Shown here: in pieces, positions 7,604 to 15,583 of the stretch | Layout of the letters: every line of letters begins with the position of its first letter | Position numbering within the stretch: position 1 is the first letter of the stretch | DNA from: Clostridiales bacterium | GTDB taxonomy: Bacteria; Bacillota; Clostridia; Oscillospirales; Butyricicoccaceae | Direction: 5' to 3' | Assembly (NCBI GenBank): GCA_019418305.1 | Contig: DYCA01000019.1 | Coordinates: forward strand, 1-28,759 | DNA: 28,759 nucleotides | The notes under the pieces: generated by a model | Seen by the model: the letters and a program-made list of their open reading frames with translations, nothing else | The model's database searches: none | Told to the model about the DNA's origin: nothing | Made by a program: the position numbers and the translations under genes

Positions 7604-8952
7604 GCGTTCTTCTTCCTCATTTTGGCGATAAAAAAACCGTCGGTCTGATGTACGGGCGGCAGCAGTGTCACCATGCCGTCCTCGCGTGCGCCGCATACCT
7701 TATGCTCCCACGGCACGGCTTCAAACGACGGATTCGCCGCCAGAAATGCGCGGACAATGTCCTCGTTTTCGCGCTGCAAAATCGTGCAGGTCGAATAGAC
7801 CAGCGTGCCGCCTTCTTTCACATACTGCGCGCAGTTTTGCAGGATTTTCGCCTGCAAGGCGGGCAGATTTTCCAGTTCCGCCGGGTCTTTGTAGCGGATT
7901 TCGGGCTTTTTGCGGATGATACCCAGCCCCGAGCACGGCACGTCGCACAGCACCACGTCCGCCGTACCTTTCCATTCCTCTCGCGGCGCGGATGCGTCCT
8001 GCAGGGCAGTCTGGACATTCGCAAGCCCCAGTCTCTGCGCGCCCTGGCGGATGCGGGTCAGCTTATGTTCGTATATATCGCATGAAGTAACACTGCCAAG
8101 CCCTTGCATGCGCCCTGCCATGGCAAAGCTTTTGCCGCCGGGCGCGGCGCAGCAGTCCAGCACCGTGTCACCCGGCTTGGGGTCGGCCACCGCAGCCGCG
8201 AGCGCGCTTGCCGCATCCTGCACGGTGATTTCGCCCGCCTGAAACGCAGGCGTTGCCGCCGCATCCCCGCCGGTGCAAAGCAGGATATCGTCAAACGCCG
8301 GATGCACCTGCACGCTCATTCCCGCGCTTTCGAGCGCGGCGCGCGCAGCTTCCGGCGTGGTTTTCAAAAGATTGACCCGCACGGACACCGGCGTGTCCGC
8401 GTTGTCCGCCTGACACAGCTTTTCGGCCATTTTCTGCCCGAACTGCGCCGACCACAGCCGCACCAGCCATTCGGGATGGCTGTACCGCAACGCATAGTAG
8501 CTTTCCTTGTCCGGACAGTCGAGCACGGGCAGGCTGCCGCTCTGTACGGCATCCGCCGCGTGCCGCAGCACGGCGTTCGCAAACGAAACCGTGCGTCCGT
8601 CTGCACGGCAGTACCGCCGCACCAGCTCCACCGTCTCCGCGACTGCGGCGTGCGGCGGGATTTTATCCATCAAAATCAGCTGATACAGCCCCATGCGCAG
8701 GCAGATGCGCACGCGCGGCGCGATTTTCTTGAGCCGCACACTGGAAAAGTGCCGCAGATACCAGTCCAGTAGCAGCTCGTTCTGCACCGTGCCGTACACC
8801 AGCCGGGAGGCCAGCGCCGCGTCCCGGTTTTCGAGCGCCGCGCGGGCAAGACACTGATGCAGCGCGCCGTCCGACCACGCGCCGTCCTCGTCCATTGAAA
8901 ACAGCGCAAAGACTGCGGCTTCGCGCGCCGTGCGCGGGCGTTTATCAGTCAT
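7600..8952 (-). CDS. rsmB: 16S rRNA (cytosine-967-C5)-methyltransferase
   Basis: SAM-dependent RNA m5C methyltransferase (450 aa) of the RsmB/Sun family. Residues about 5-135 form the NusB-like RNA-binding domain (TAREAAVFALFSMDEDG... LILMDKIPPHAAVAETVEL). The C-terminal Rossmann domain carries motif I VLDCCAAPGGKS, motif IV DVPCSGLG and motif VI YSTCTILQRENE; the cysteines of motifs IV and VI are the release and nucleophilic residues. The ATG at 8952 has GGAG five bases upstream and overlaps the end of the upstream peptidase gene by 8 bases. A TTG at 8970 is in frame but would sit on top of that ribosome site. The gene lies in the conserved fmt-(peptidase)-rsmB-rlmN run, and its ATGA overlap with rlmN suggests coupled translation. 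Confidence 0.94.
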   Translation of the reverse strand: MTDKRPRTAREAAVFALFSMDEDGAWSDGALHQCLARAALENRDAALASRLVYGTVQNELLLDWYLRHFSSVRLKKIAPRVRICLRMGLYQLILMDKIPPHAAVAETVELVRRYCRADGRTVSFANAVLRHAADAVQSGSLPVLDCPDKESYYALRYSHPEWLVRLWSAQFGQKMAEKLCQADNADTPVSVRVNLLKTTPEAARAALESAGMSVQVHPAFDDILLCTGGDAAATPAFQAGEITVQDAASALAAAVADPKPGDTVLDCCAAPGGKSFAMAGRMQGLGSVTSCDIYEHKLTRIRQGAQRLGLANVQTALQDASAPREEWKGTADVVLCDVPCSGLGIIRKKPEIRYKDPAELENLPALQAKILQNCAQYVKEGGTLVYSTCTILQRENEDIVRAFLAANPSFEAVPWEHKVCGAREDGMVTLLPPVHQTDGFFIAKMRKKNA

Positions 8953-9652
8953 TTCGTCTCCGTCCTCCAAAAATCAGCAGCAGTCGTAAAAGCTGCGCGA
9001 GCGATACCGCAAGCGCGGCGACATAGGTCATTGCGGCGGCGGTCAGTGTCTTTTTCGCCATCGGATATTCGTCCTCGTAAAGCAGATTGCGCTCACGGAT
9101 GGCCGCCAGCGCGCGACGCGATGCGTCCAGCTCGACCGGCAGCGTCACCAGTTGGAACAGGGTCGACAGCGCAAACGCAAGAATGCCGATGTTGATAAAC
9201 GCCTCGGAATTGAGGAAAATACCCGCCAGAATCAGTGGGAACGCCGCCATCGAGCCGAACTGTGTCAATGGAATGATGGCCGAGCGCAGCCGGATGGGGA
9301 AATAACCAACCGCGTGCTGCACCGCGTGTCCCGCCTCGTGTGCGGCCACGCCGACCGACGCGACCGAGGTCGAGTCATACACTACGTCGGACAACCGAAT
9401 AACGTTCGAGCGCGGGTCAAAATGGTCGGTTAAGCGACCGGACACGCGTTCGATACGCACGCCGGTTACGCCGTTCGCCCGCAGCACGGCATCCGCCGCC
9501 TGCGCGCCGCTCAAACCGCGGCGATTGAGCACCTGCGAATATTTACCGAAGGTGCTTTTGACTTTGCTCTGCGCCCAGAACGCCAGAATGATGCAAGGAA
9601 CCACCAGCACGATATAATACATATCGATACCGTAATAACCAAAATAAGGCAT
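8945..9652 (-). CDS. YugP-type membrane zinc metallopeptidase
   Basis: Predicted integral-membrane zinc peptidase (235 aa) of the YugP/Zn_peptidase_2 family; its natural substrate is not established. An N-terminal membrane helix (IDMYYIVLVVPCIILAFWAQ, about 9-28) is followed by a soluble stretch with the family-typical LTDHFDPRSNVIRLSDVVYDSTSVASVGVAAHEAGHAVQHA; HEAGH supplies two zinc-ligand histidines and the catalytic glutamate. Further membrane helices lie at about 128-150, 153-172 and near the C-terminus. The ATG follows AAAGGAG by 6-7 bases and lies 3 bases past the fmt stop. A peptidase of this type is not in the Bacillus ylo cluster, but the tight spacing on both sides shows it is part of this operon; translational coupling with rsmB is likely. 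Confidence 0.88.
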   Translation of the reverse strand: MPYFGYYGIDMYYIVLVVPCIILAFWAQSKVKSTFGKYSQVLNRRGLSGAQAADAVLRANGVTGVRIERVSGRLTDHFDPRSNVIRLSDVVYDSTSVASVGVAAHEAGHAVQHAVGYFPIRLRSAIIPLTQFGSMAAFPLILAGIFLNSEAFINIGILAFALSTLFQLVTLPVELDASRRALAAIRERNLLYEDEYPMAKKTLTAAAMTYVAALAVSLAQLLRLLLIFGGRRRND

Positions 9653-9655
9653 AAT

Positions 9656-10588
9656 TTACTCCTTTGATTCGCCCAAAACGGTTGCTTTCTCCACCGCATG
9701 ACCACGCAGGAAATCTACGCTCTTCATGCGTTTGCCGCCAACCAGTTGAATCTCTTCGAGTGCCAGCGCCCCCGCGCCGCACGCGACCACAAGCCCCTTT
9801 TTCGCATCGCTCACCAGCACTTCGCCCGGCTTGCCTTTGCCGTCCACCGGCTGCGCCGCATACACCTTAAGCCGCGCGCCATCCAGCGTCGTCAGGGCGA
9901 CTGGCCACGGATTAAGCCCGCGAATCAGACAATCAATCTCATGCGCCGACTTTGTCCAGTCGATCACCGCCATCTGCTTATCCAGCATGTGCGCATAGCA
10001 GCTTTGGCTGTCATCCTGCGGGGTAGGAACAATGGTATCCAGTTGGGCGATGGTACCCACCAGAAGTTCCGCGCCCGCCTGCGCCAGCCGGTCGAACAAC
10101 TCGCCCGCGGTCTCCCGCGCGCCGACCTCGGTTTCGTACTTCAGCAGCATGTCGCCCGTGTCCAGCCCCTCCGCCATCAGCATGGTCGTCACGCCTGCTT
10201 TTTGGTCGCCCGCAATGACCGACCACTGAATGGGCGCGGCGCCGCGCCAGCGCGGCAGCAGCGAACCATGCACATTGATGCATCCGCGCGGCGGGATATC
10301 CAGCACGGCCTTCGGCAGCAGCTTGCCATAGGCCACTACAATGATAACCTCAGGTGCGAGCGCGCGCAGCCGCGCCTGTTCGTCCTCGTTTTTGAGCGTC
10401 TGCGGCTGATAAACCGGGATGCTGTGCTCCAGCGCCAGCGTTTTCACCGGCGGCGGGGTCAGAATCTGCTTGCGGCCCTGCGGCTTATCGGGCTGAGTGT
10501 AAACCGCACACACCTCATGCCCCGCGTCAATGAGCGCCTGCAGGCTCGGCACGGCGAAATCCGGCGTGCCCATGAATACGATTCTCAT
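9656..10588 (-). CDS. fmt: Methionyl-tRNA formyltransferase
   Basis: Formylates the amino group of methionine on initiator tRNA using 10-formyl-tetrahydrofolate, the step that starts bacterial translation. The 310 aa match the family length. The N-terminal formyltransferase domain (about 1-185) starts MRIVFMGTPDFAVPSLQAL, with the basic tRNA-contacting loop DKPQGRKQ near residue 38. The catalytic segment INVHGSLLPRWRGAAPIQWSVIAGD contains the Asn and His of the active site, and the Asp is in AEGLDTGDML. The C-terminal OB-like tRNA-binding domain (about 205-305) begins IDWTKSAHEIDCLIRGLNPWP. The ATG overlaps the def stop (ATGA, 4 bases), so the enzyme pair adding and removing the formyl group is translationally coupled. 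Confidence 0.96.
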   Translation of the reverse strand: MRIVFMGTPDFAVPSLQALIDAGHEVCAVYTQPDKPQGRKQILTPPPVKTLALEHSIPVYQPQTLKNEDEQARLRALAPEVIIVVAYGKLLPKAVLDIPPRGCINVHGSLLPRWRGAAPIQWSVIAGDQKAGVTTMLMAEGLDTGDMLLKYETEVGARETAGELFDRLAQAGAELLVGTIAQLDTIVPTPQDDSQSCYAHMLDKQMAVIDWTKSAHEIDCLIRGLNPWPVALTTLDGARLKVYAAQPVDGKGKPGEVLVSDAKKGLVVACGAGALALEEIQLVGGKRMKSVDFLRGHAVEKATVLGESKE

Positions 10589-11085
10589 TCCGCATCGCCC
10601 TCATCGCCCTGCTGCAAGTCCTCGGGATCGACATACTCCTCTACCTTCTCGGTAAACAGATGGCCGTCGAGATGCTCGGTCTCATGGCAGAAGCACTGTG
10701 CGACAATACCCTCGCCCTCGCGCTCAAACCAGTTGCCGTCGCGGTCCTGCGCACGGATTTTGGCCCAGGTCGGGCGGGTAACATAGCCGTATACGCCCGG
10801 CACGGACAGACAGCCCTCAACGATGCGCTGCTCTCCGCGCGTTTCGATCACCTCAGGGTTGACCAGCTCGATCAGCTCCTCCGGCTCGGTGTTAACGTCC
10901 AGCAGCACGACCACACGGCGCAATACACCGACCTGCGGTGCGGCAAGACCGACGCCGCCCGAATCCTCCAGCGTCTCACGCATGTCGTCGAGCAGCGTGT
11001 GCAGACGCGCATCGAATTTCTCCACCTTGCGGCTGTGCTTCAAAAGCTGTTCGTCGCCCTGTGTCAGAATTTTACGAAGTGCCAT
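10585..11085 (-). CDS. def: Peptide deformylase
   Basis: Metal-dependent hydrolase that removes the N-terminal formyl group from nascent proteins; 166 aa. Motif 1 is GVGLAAPQVG (44-53), motif 2 EGCLSVPG with metal ligand Cys92, and motif 3 HETEH (134-138), supplying metal ligands His134 and His138 and the catalytic Glu135. Motif 3 usually reads HEXDH, so Glu137 in place of Asp is a conservative variation that leaves all catalytic positions intact. A short acidic tail (PEDLQQGDEGDAE) follows. The ATG lies one base after the GNAT stop; GGAGG is 11 bases upstream. In Bacillus priA directly precedes def; here an acetyltransferase gene and repeat element A intervene. Confidence 0.95.
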   Translation of the reverse strand: MALRKILTQGDEQLLKHSRKVEKFDARLHTLLDDMRETLEDSGGVGLAAPQVGVLRRVVVLLDVNTEPEELIELVNPEVIETRGEQRIVEGCLSVPGVYGYVTRPTWAKIRAQDRDGNWFEREGEGIVAQCFCHETEHLDGHLFTEKVEEYVDPEDLQQGDEGDAE

Positions 11086-11086
11086 G

Positions 11087-11695
11087 TCAGTTCAGTCCTC
11101 CATCCTTCAGCATTGCCGTATACCGGCGCAAACATTCCTGTATTTTTTCTTCTTCGAGTTTGGGAAACGGCACGACCGGCTGCGCCGGTCCGTCCCCGCC
11201 CATACGCTTTTCAAACCATCCCACGTCGTGCCACTGCTCAAACTTCCAGCCCGAACCATGCCACACGCCCGTGAGTACAAAGCCCAGCTTTTCGTGCAGG
11301 CATCGGCTTTTTTCGTTCGGCAGCGTGACGCAGCCGTACAAAATACGTACATTCTGCCTTTCCAGCAGATCGATGAGGCAGCGGTACAGCGCCGTACCAA
11401 CGCCGTATCCCTGCGCCGCAGGCGCAAGATAAATCGAAAGCTCGACCGCCCAGTCGTATGCCGCGCGCTCACGAATGTGATGCGCATAAGCATAGCCGAC
11501 CGGCTTTCCGTCCCATTCACACACAAGATAGGGAAACTGCGTAAGTGTGTCTGTGATACGTGCGGCAAATTCCTCTGCCGCGGGCACCTCATATTCAAAT
11601 GTGATAACCGTATCCGTGATGTACGGCTCATATATTTCCAGCAGCGCAGCCGCATCGTCTGCCACTGCCCGCCGGATGGTAAATAATTGATGCAT
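11087..11695 (-). CDS. Phosphinothricin-acetyltransferase-like GNAT enzyme
   Basis: GNAT acetyltransferase of 202 aa resembling the phosphinothricin/methionine-sulfoximine (Pat/MddA) group. It opens with IRRAVADDAAALLEIYEPYITDTVITFEYEVPAAEEF, the family's typical 'I.R.A...D...I..IYN..I..T..T.E' start, and continues with VCEWDGKPVGYAYA, VELSIYLAPAAQGYGVGTALYRCLIDLLERQNVR (acetyl-CoA loop AQGYGVG) and LPNEKSRCLHEKLGFVLTGVWHGSGWKFEQWHDVGWFEKRM. Homologues often act on amino-acid analogues, but the substrate here is not determined. The ATG at 11695 follows GGAGG by 7 bases. The open frame extends upstream to 11983 through repeat element A and into priA without a start or codon sense, so that extension is rejected. 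The gene and element A together interrupt the usual priA-def junction. Confidence 0.88.
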   Translation of the reverse strand: MHQLFTIRRAVADDAAALLEIYEPYITDTVITFEYEVPAAEEFAARITDTLTQFPYLVCEWDGKPVGYAYAHHIRERAAYDWAVELSIYLAPAAQGYGVGTALYRCLIDLLERQNVRILYGCVTLPNEKSRCLHEKLGFVLTGVWHGSGWKFEQWHDVGWFEKRMGGDGPAQPVVPFPKLEEEKIQECLRRYTAMLKDGGLN

Positions 11696-11730
11696 ATCGT
11701 TTCCTCCGCGCCCTCGGCGCGCATTTATTC

Positions 11731-11899
11731 GCAAAGCAAGATAACATCTTGCTTTGCATAAAAAACCGGGAGCATGTATCACGGTTTTTATACCAGTGCG
11801 CAGCAAAGTGTGCCAAGTGGCGCGCTTTGCGCAGCTTTTGGATGCATCCGCGCGCTGCGCGGTGCATCCCCTCGATTGGGACTGTATATCCCAATCGAA
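11731..11899 (-). repeat. Multi-hairpin intergenic repeat, copy A (full length)
   Basis: A 169-bp string of five inverted repeats starting 1 base after the priA stop. In minus-strand order: H1 arms 11898-11889/11881-11872 (10 bp, TCGATTGGGA type); a G-run; H2 outer 11869-11863/11846-11840 with inner CCGCGC/GCGCGG 11862-11857/11853-11848; H3 11830-11819/11814-11803 (12 bp, loop ACTT); H4 11791-11782/11768-11758 (GTATAAAAACCG type); H5 11757-11746/11742-11731 (12 bp perfect, loop of 3). The same order of hairpins, including a one-base bulge in H2 and the GTATAAAAA start of H4, recurs at 27107-27275, and H1-H2 recur at 20326-20400. No transposase or long terminal inverted repeat is visible. Confidence 0.8.
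11787..11816 (-). promoter_or_regulatory. Possible promoter inside repeat element A
   Basis: On the minus strand TTGGCA (11816-11811), 18-base spacer, TATAAA (11792-11787) preceded by TGG, an extended -10. It would fire toward the GNAT-def-fmt half of the operon. It overlaps hairpins H3 and H4, so it may be coincidental. Confidence 0.3.
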
Positions 11900-11900
11900 G

Positions 11901-14354
11901 CTATAGATCGGGGTTTTCGTCTGCAAACAGGGTGATTCCCCGGTTTTTGCTGTCCTGCAAAAACTCACGCATGACGCCTGCAATCAGTGCGCGCCAGCGT
12001 GCCGTATTTTGTGCGCGCATGGTCAGATGATAGCGGTATCGCCCCATCACCTTGACCATCTGCGCCGCCGCCGGACCCAGCACAGGCGCTTTCACGTCCG
12101 CATACTGCCCTTCCATCAGGCTTTGCAGACGGGTTTTGAGGGAAAGCAGACTTGCCAGCACCTGCTGTTCAACCTCGCCCACTGCGGTCAGCACGGTCAA
12201 GTCGCAGACCGGCGGGCATTGCAGCGCCTGACGCGTTTCCATCTCACGCTCGTAAAACGCTTCGTAGTCCTGCCGCGCGGCGGTCAGGATGACCGAATGC
12301 GTCGGGCTGTATGTCTGAATAACCGCCTTGCCCGTATCGAATCGCCGTCCTGCGCGTCCAACCACCTGCGTGATGAGCGAAAACGTGCGCTCGCGCGCGC
12401 GGTAGTCCTGCGCATAGAGACTTTGGTCGGCATCCAGCACGCCGACGAGTGTCACGTTCTCGAAATCCAGCCCCTTGGTCACCATCTGTGTACCGAGCAG
12501 GATGTCCGCGCCGCCCTTTGCAAACTGTGTCAACAGCTTTTCGTGCGCGCCCTTGGTGGTCATCGTGTCCGCATCCATGCGCAGTACGCGCGCGGACGGA
12601 AATTTTTCGTGCAATTCCTGTTCGACCCGCTGCGTGCCGGGTGTTTCAGTGAACAAACTGGTGCCGCCGCAGACCGGACAGGTGCCTGTGATTTTAACCG
12701 ATGCGCCGCAATAGTGACACATCGCGCGGCCGGAAGCCGAGTGATAAGTCATGCTTGTCGAACACGACGGGCATTCCGGCACCCAGCCGCACAGCGCGCA
12801 GCCAATCACGCGGCTGTTGCCGCGCCGGTTGAGGAACAGAATCGACTGTTTTCCCTTGTTCAGCGTGTCAATCAGATCGCTTTCCATCTGCTGACCGATG
12901 ACACCGCTGCGCCCTTCGCGGGCCTGTCCGCGCAAATCTGCAATCTGCACCTCGGGCAGGCTGGTTCCCATAAACCGCTCGGTGAGCGAAAACACCGGAT
13001 ATTTGCCCTGCTTTGCCCCGTAATACGTCTCTACCGACGGGGTCGCGGAGCCGAGCACAAGCAGCGCACTTTCGTGTGCAGCGCGGTACTTTGCCACGTC
13101 ACGCGCATGGTAGCGCGGGGACTGCTCGGATTTATACGCACCGTCCTGCTCCTCGTCGAGGATGAGCACCCCAAGGCGCTCAACCGGCGCGAACACCGCC
13201 GAACGCGTCCCAATAACGACGCGCGCGCGGCCGGATTTGATTTTTTTGAAGCTGTCATACCGTTCTCCGGCCGACAGCGCGGAGTGCAGCACAGCAACTG
13301 TGTCGCCAAACTGTGCGGCAAACTGCCGCATGACCTGCGGCGTCAGACCGATCTCAGGCACAAGCACGATTGCGCTTTTGCCCTGCTCAAGCGCGTGCGC
13401 AATGAGCTTCAGATACACCTGCGTTTTGCCGCTGCCGGTTACGCCAAACAACAGCGCCGCGCGCGGTGCGTCCTCGTCCATCAAAGCAGCAAGGCCGTCA
13501 TACGCCTGCTGCTGCTGTGTGCTGAGTACCGGAGGCGGTGCAGGCGGCACCTCGGAAAAGTCCGGCGTGCGCAGGCGTTCCTCCTGCCGCGTACGCAGCA
13601 TGCCCTTCTTCACCATGTCGCGCAGTGCCGCATCGGTCACGCCGGTCATGTAAACCAACTCTTTCTGGCTCATCCAGCCGCCGTCTGCCAGCACCGACAC
13701 CACATCCAGCCGTGCAGGGCTGCGGCGGCTGATGCGCGCCATCGCCTCCCCCGCCTCCATGTCGAGCGCAAGCATCTTCTCGGTCTTGTCACCCGATTTC
13801 TGCACGGTATTGCTATGGTAAATCAGCACGCCCTCGCCTGTCAGCGCATCCAGTACACGGGTGACGCTCTTGCCGCCCAGCCGTTGCCGGATATCGGATA
13901 CCGCCAGCGTTTGCCCCGGCTGGTCGAACAGCGAGAGCACGCGCCCCGCGTCCCCGTCCCGCTGCCGCAGCGCGGCAAGGTCGATGTCGGGTGCGAGGGT
14001 GTACGTCTCGTTGCGCTTAAACCACAGTCCCGCGGGCAGCATGACGTGCACGCAGTCGAAAAACGTACAGTATAGCCGCTCGCGCATCCACGCGGCGAGC
14101 TTGAGCTGCTGCGCGGTCAAAATCGGCGTGTCATCCAGCACTTCGATGACCGGTTTGAGCTTGTGTCCGCCCGCATCCTCTCGGAACGCGAGTACGACCG
14201 CTTCCGCCCGTTTATTGCCAAAGCCGAACGGCACGAGAACACGGGTGCCGATTTGCACCTGTTCCCGCAGCTCGTCCGGCACACGGTAGGAGTACAGCTT
14301 GTCGATGGCGTAGGTTGCGGCGTCCACGGCGACCGCGCAAATCTGTTCCGTCAA
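11901..14354 (-). CDS. priA: Primosomal replication-restart helicase PriA
   Basis: 3'-to-5' DNA helicase (817 aa) that recognises stalled forks and reloads the replicative helicase. The N-terminal 3'-end-binding domain (about 1-105, YAIDKLYSYRVPDELREQVQIGTRVLVPFG) is followed by a winged-helix region, then helicase lobe 1 with Walker A GVTGSGKT (304-311) and Walker B DEEQ (400-403; DEEH is the common form). An eight-cysteine zinc module (CALCGWVPECPSC ... CHYCGASVKITGTCPVCGG) is inserted in lobe 2, and QVVGRAGRRFDTGKAVIQTY forms the late helicase motifs. The start is TTG, with AGGAG 8 bases upstream and 26 bases after the coaBC stop. The stop codon is one base from repeat element A. Length and domain set are complete. 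Confidence 0.95.
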   Translation of the reverse strand: MTEQICAVAVDAATYAIDKLYSYRVPDELREQVQIGTRVLVPFGFGNKRAEAVVLAFREDAGGHKLKPVIEVLDDTPILTAQQLKLAAWMRERLYCTFFDCVHVMLPAGLWFKRNETYTLAPDIDLAALRQRDGDAGRVLSLFDQPGQTLAVSDIRQRLGGKSVTRVLDALTGEGVLIYHSNTVQKSGDKTEKMLALDMEAGEAMARISRRSPARLDVVSVLADGGWMSQKELVYMTGVTDAALRDMVKKGMLRTRQEERLRTPDFSEVPPAPPPVLSTQQQQAYDGLAALMDEDAPRAALLFGVTGSGKTQVYLKLIAHALEQGKSAIVLVPEIGLTPQVMRQFAAQFGDTVAVLHSALSAGERYDSFKKIKSGRARVVIGTRSAVFAPVERLGVLILDEEQDGAYKSEQSPRYHARDVAKYRAAHESALLVLGSATPSVETYYGAKQGKYPVFSLTERFMGTSLPEVQIADLRGQAREGRSGVIGQQMESDLIDTLNKGKQSILFLNRRGNSRVIGCALCGWVPECPSCSTSMTYHSASGRAMCHYCGASVKITGTCPVCGGTSLFTETPGTQRVEQELHEKFPSARVLRMDADTMTTKGAHEKLLTQFAKGGADILLGTQMVTKGLDFENVTLVGVLDADQSLYAQDYRARERTFSLITQVVGRAGRRFDTGKAVIQTYSPTHSVILTAARQDYEAFYEREMETRQALQCPPVCDLTVLTAVGEVEQQVLASLLSLKTRLQSLMEGQYADVKAPVLGPAAAQMVKVMGRYRYHLTMRAQNTARWRALIAGVMREFLQDSKNRGITLFADENPDL

Positions 14355-14380
14355 CCGCTATACTCCTTTCTCTTTCCAGT

Positions 14381-15580
14381 TTAGTTTGCCCGCATGGCCA
14401 GCAGGCGGTCAAAAATCACGTCCGCCACGTCCTCTTTGGGCATGAGCGGCGGGGTTTCGCGCGTCCCATCCGCAAAGAGCAGCGTCACAGCGTTGGTGTC
14501 CGTGCCGAAGCCCGCACCCTTGTCGCGCAAAGAATTGGCGACCAGCATATCGCAGTTTTTGCGGCGCAGCTTGTCGGCGGCGTTCTCCAGCAGATTCTGC
14601 GTCTCCATCGCAAAGCCGCAAAGCTGCTGTCCCGGACGTTTATTCCGCCCCAACTCGGCCAGAATGTCCGGATTTCGCACCAGAGCGACGGACAAATCAT
14701 CATCGCTCTTTTTCAGCTTTTCGTCTGCCGTCTGCGCCGGCCGGTAATCGCCCACCGCGGCGGCCTTGATGATGATATCCTGCGTGTCCGCGCGGGAAAT
14801 CACTGCGTCGTACATATCGCGCGCCGAGACAATGTCCACGCGCTCAACGCCGGGTGGCGTTTGCAGTGCAGTCGGGCCGGAGACCAGCGTCACCTCGGCT
14901 CCGCGCATGGCTGCACGCGCCGCAATGGCGTAGCCCATCTTGCCCGTCGAATGGTTGGACAGAAAGCGCACCGGGTCAAGCGCCTCCTGCGTGGGTCCGG
15001 CGGTCACCAGCACGCGCAGTCCCTTGAGGTCCTGCGGCGTGAGCGCCTGCTCGATGCCGTGCAGCAGCGTCGGTGTATCCGGCAGCTTGCCGCGGCCGGT
15101 ATCGCCGCAGGCGAGGTGTCCCGCCGCCGGGTCGACGATGTGAAATCCCCGCGCACGCAGAGTGTTCAGATTTTGCTGCGTGACCGGATTGTCGTACATT
15201 CCGGTATTCATCGCAGGCGCGATGACAACCGGCGCTTTGGTCGCCAGCAGCGTGGTCGAAACCATATCATCCGCAATGCCGTGCGCCGCTTTGGCAATAA
15301 TATTCGCGGTTGCGGGGGCGATAACAAACACATCCGCGGCTTTCGCCAGCGAGATATGCTCCACCTCCCACGCAAAATTACGGTCGAAGGTGTCCACCAC
15401 CGTACGATAGCCGGACAGGGTCTCAAACGTGATGGGTGAAATGAACTGCGTGGCTGATTCGGTCATCAGCACACGCACCGTCGCCCCCGCCTGACGCAGT
15501 TTGCTGGTCAGATCGGCGGCTTTATAGGCCGCGATGCCGCCCGTCACGCACAGCACCACGGTTTTCCCAGCCAGAAGCAT
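14381..15580 (-). CDS. coaBC: Bifunctional phosphopantothenoylcysteine decarboxylase / phosphopantothenate-cysteine ligase
   Basis: Two consecutive steps of coenzyme A synthesis in one 399-aa protein. The N-terminal CoaC domain (about 1-185, FMN-dependent decarboxylase) shows VTGGIAAYKAADL, the catalytic-histidine segment WEVEHISLAKAAD, APAMNTGMY and the lid cysteine in GHLACGDTGRGKLP. The C-terminal CoaB domain (about 188-399, CTP-dependent ligase) shows VTAGPTQEALDPVRFLSNHSTGKMG, KAAAVGDYRP, the KKSDDDLSVALVRNPDIL lysine segment, and LVANSL. The ATG lies 3 bases after the rpoZ stop, with GGAGG inside the end of rpoZ. The order rpoZ-coaBC-priA is the conserved one in Firmicutes. Confidence 0.95.
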   Translation of the reverse strand: MLLAGKTVVLCVTGGIAAYKAADLTSKLRQAGATVRVLMTESATQFISPITFETLSGYRTVVDTFDRNFAWEVEHISLAKAADVFVIAPATANIIAKAAHGIADDMVSTTLLATKAPVVIAPAMNTGMYDNPVTQQNLNTLRARGFHIVDPAAGHLACGDTGRGKLPDTPTLLHGIEQALTPQDLKGLRVLVTAGPTQEALDPVRFLSNHSTGKMGYAIAARAAMRGAEVTLVSGPTALQTPPGVERVDIVSARDMYDAVISRADTQDIIIKAAAVGDYRPAQTADEKLKKSDDDLSVALVRNPDILAELGRNKRPGQQLCGFAMETQNLLENAADKLRRKNCDMLVANSLRDKGAGFGTDTNAVTLLFADGTRETPPLMPKEDVADVIFDRLLAMRAN

Positions 15581-15583
15581 GGC

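Noticed and set aside
11731..11899. Repeat element A as an insertion sequence or CRISPR array
   Set aside because: No transposase frame, no long terminal inverted repeats, and no regularly spaced direct repeats with unique spacers; the structure is a run of different inverted repeats.
11696..11983. N-terminal extension of the Pat-like GNAT through repeat element A
   Set aside because: It would translate the hairpin element and the end of priA; the ATG at 11695 has an ideal GGAGG site and begins the known domain.
12009..14075. A 688-codon open frame on the plus strand, antisense to priA
   Set aside because: It lacks recognisable domains, is Arg/His-rich as expected for an antisense frame in GC-rich coding DNA, and priA is complete on the other strand.
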